From JBBIJH01 sp037446075 (GTDB lineage: Bacteria > Bacteroidota > Ignavibacteria > UBA10030 > JAHEZR01), in NCBI GenBank assembly GCA_037446075.1, contig JBBIJH010000174.1, forward strand, positions 1 to 5,868: a DNA stretch of 5,868 nucleotides. Direction: 5' to 3'. The position numbers were made by a program, and so were the translations under genes. Position 1 is the stretch's first letter, and each line of letters begins with the position of its first letter. This document shows, one piece after another, positions 5,234-5,868 of this stretch. The notes under the pieces were generated by a model, which saw only the letters and a program-made list of their open reading frames with translations, did not search any database and had not been told where the DNA came from.

Positions 5234-5866
5234 TTACTTCCGTAGAATCGATAAGGCTTTCTGCACCGATTGATTCTCGTGGACGATTGCGTTCAAAGCC
5301 TTCAGTATTCTGGCCGGTTGCTTGTGCTGCCAGATGTTCCGACCGAAGACGAGACCTCCAGCACCTTCCTCCATGGCGTCCTTCACCATCTGAAGCATGT
5401 CTCGCTCCCGCTCCATTTTTGGACCTCCCCGAACGAGTATCGGCACAGAGGAAATTCGCACCATCTTGGCAAAGGATTTCCGATCTCCTGGATAGTCGGC
5501 CTTAATTAAGTCCGCGCCCATTTCCGATGCCACGCGAACGATGAGCTTCATGATATCGAAGTCCTGGACGATATGCATTCCAGCCTTAATTGCCAGCGGC
5601 TCAATGATGAATGGAATGCAAAAATCCTGGCACTCCTGTCCGATCGCTGCAAGAGCCTCAAGATTTTCTGCTTCTTGTCTATCGTCCTCATGTCCTGCAA
5701 GTAAGAACGTCACAACTGCATCAGCGCCGAGTTGAACAGCTGCCTTAGCTGGGGCGACCTGAACATAATAGCCCGGCTTCGGTTCCGGTTTTTTTCTCCA
5801 GATGTTCGTCGCATCAACGCGCAAGACAATTGCTGGTTTCCCTTTGCCTACGAAGAGATCCCTGTT
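5234..5866 (-). CDS. Class I aldolase of the DeoC/FbaB/LsrF group, C-terminal 210 residues (5' end outside window)
   Basis: Schiff-base aldolase with a TIM-barrel fold, cleaving or transferring on a sugar phosphate such as fructose-bisphosphate, an AI-2-type keto-phosphate or similar. The frame is open to the right edge without a start, so the N-terminus (probably 60-80 residues) is missing. In the visible part (numbered from the edge): GKGKPAIVLRVDATN (7-21), GADAVVTFLLAGHED (47-61), FIIEPLA (86-92), GADLIKADYPGD (117-128), whose Lys122 is at the expected Schiff-base position, VPILVRGGPKM (141-151; family usually has A or S before GG), and the phosphate-binding GLVFGRNIWQ (171-180). The ...LNAIVHEN (191-198) ending is typical of LsrF/FbaB-type proteins. 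Ends with TAA, 4 bases before the oxidoreductase start, whose Shine-Dalgarno abuts this stop. It probably acts in the final cleavage step of the locus pathway; the substrate cannot be determined. Confidence 0.88.
   Translation of the reverse strand, partial: NRDLFVGKGKPAIVLRVDATNIWRKKPEPKPGYYVQVAPAKAAVQLGADAVVTFLLAGHEDDRQEAENLEALAAIGQECQDFCIPFIIEPLAIKAGMHIVQDFDIMKLIVRVASEMGADLIKADYPGDRKSFAKMVRISSVPILVRGGPKMERERDMLQMVKDAMEEGAGGLVFGRNIWQHKQPARILKALNAIVHENQSVQKALSILRK
5237..5241 (-). promoter_or_regulatory. Shine-Dalgarno GGAAG for the oxidoreductase gene
   Basis: GGAAG on the minus strand with a 7-base spacer to the ATG at 5229, lying in the last codons of the aldolase gene. It supports this start and an aldolase-oxidoreductase operon. 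Confidence 0.55.
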
Positions 5867-5868
5867 TG

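Overview
The window looks like a fragment of a draft or metagenome-derived bacterial contig. It is moderate in GC (roughly half), has a run of 33 N, and nearly every convincing gene lies on the minus strand, so transcription runs from high to low coordinates. The gene families suggest an uncultured Gram-negative-type heterotroph (an exported DUF4920 protein with a Sec signal peptide, and a large-family ABC sugar importer). I cannot assign a phylum from the sequence alone.

Layout in transcription order. At 5866-5234 is the 5'-truncated end of a class I (DeoC/FbaB/LsrF-like) aldolase. Four bases later comes a Gfo/Idh/MocA-type NAD(P)-dependent sugar oxidoreductase (5229-4095), broken by the N run. 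Nine bases after it is a class I mannose-6-phosphate isomerase (4085-3093). Its reading frame continues in the same phase for 39 more recognisable codons after an in-frame TAA, to a second stop at 2973. Next are a ThuA/GATase1-like protein of the PF07090 type (2907-2131) and a small exported DUF4920 protein (2068-1487) with a very good Shine-Dalgarno site. A compact module of three small genes follows: a 63-aa helical protein (1387-1196), an AbiEii-like nucleotidyltransferase (1199-645) and an unrecognised ~88-aa protein (648-381) that needs one frameshift to be read through. The first two pairs of genes are joined by ATGA stop/start overlaps. The window ends inside an RbsC-type sugar ABC permease (303-1).

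The aldolase, oxidoreductase, isomerase and permease fit a carbohydrate uptake and catabolism locus: import by an RbsC-type permease, oxidation/reduction of a sugar or polyol, isomerisation of a sugar phosphate, and aldol cleavage. The substrate cannot be read from the sequence. The nucleotidyltransferase module looks like an unrelated toxin-antitoxin-like cassette lodged between the catabolic genes and the permease.

The main points for a second look are: (i) the in-frame stop inside the isomerase, (ii) the three-gene nucleotidyltransferase module with a new-looking third member that is frameshifted, (iii) a replaced acidic residue in the nucleotidyltransferase active site, and (iv) a palindrome directly before the module. 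Three independent coding interruptions within 5 kb (stop, frameshift, out-of-phase gap) also raise the possibility of assembly or sequencing error. No tRNA, rRNA, CRISPR array, insertion sequence or convincing rho-independent terminator was seen.
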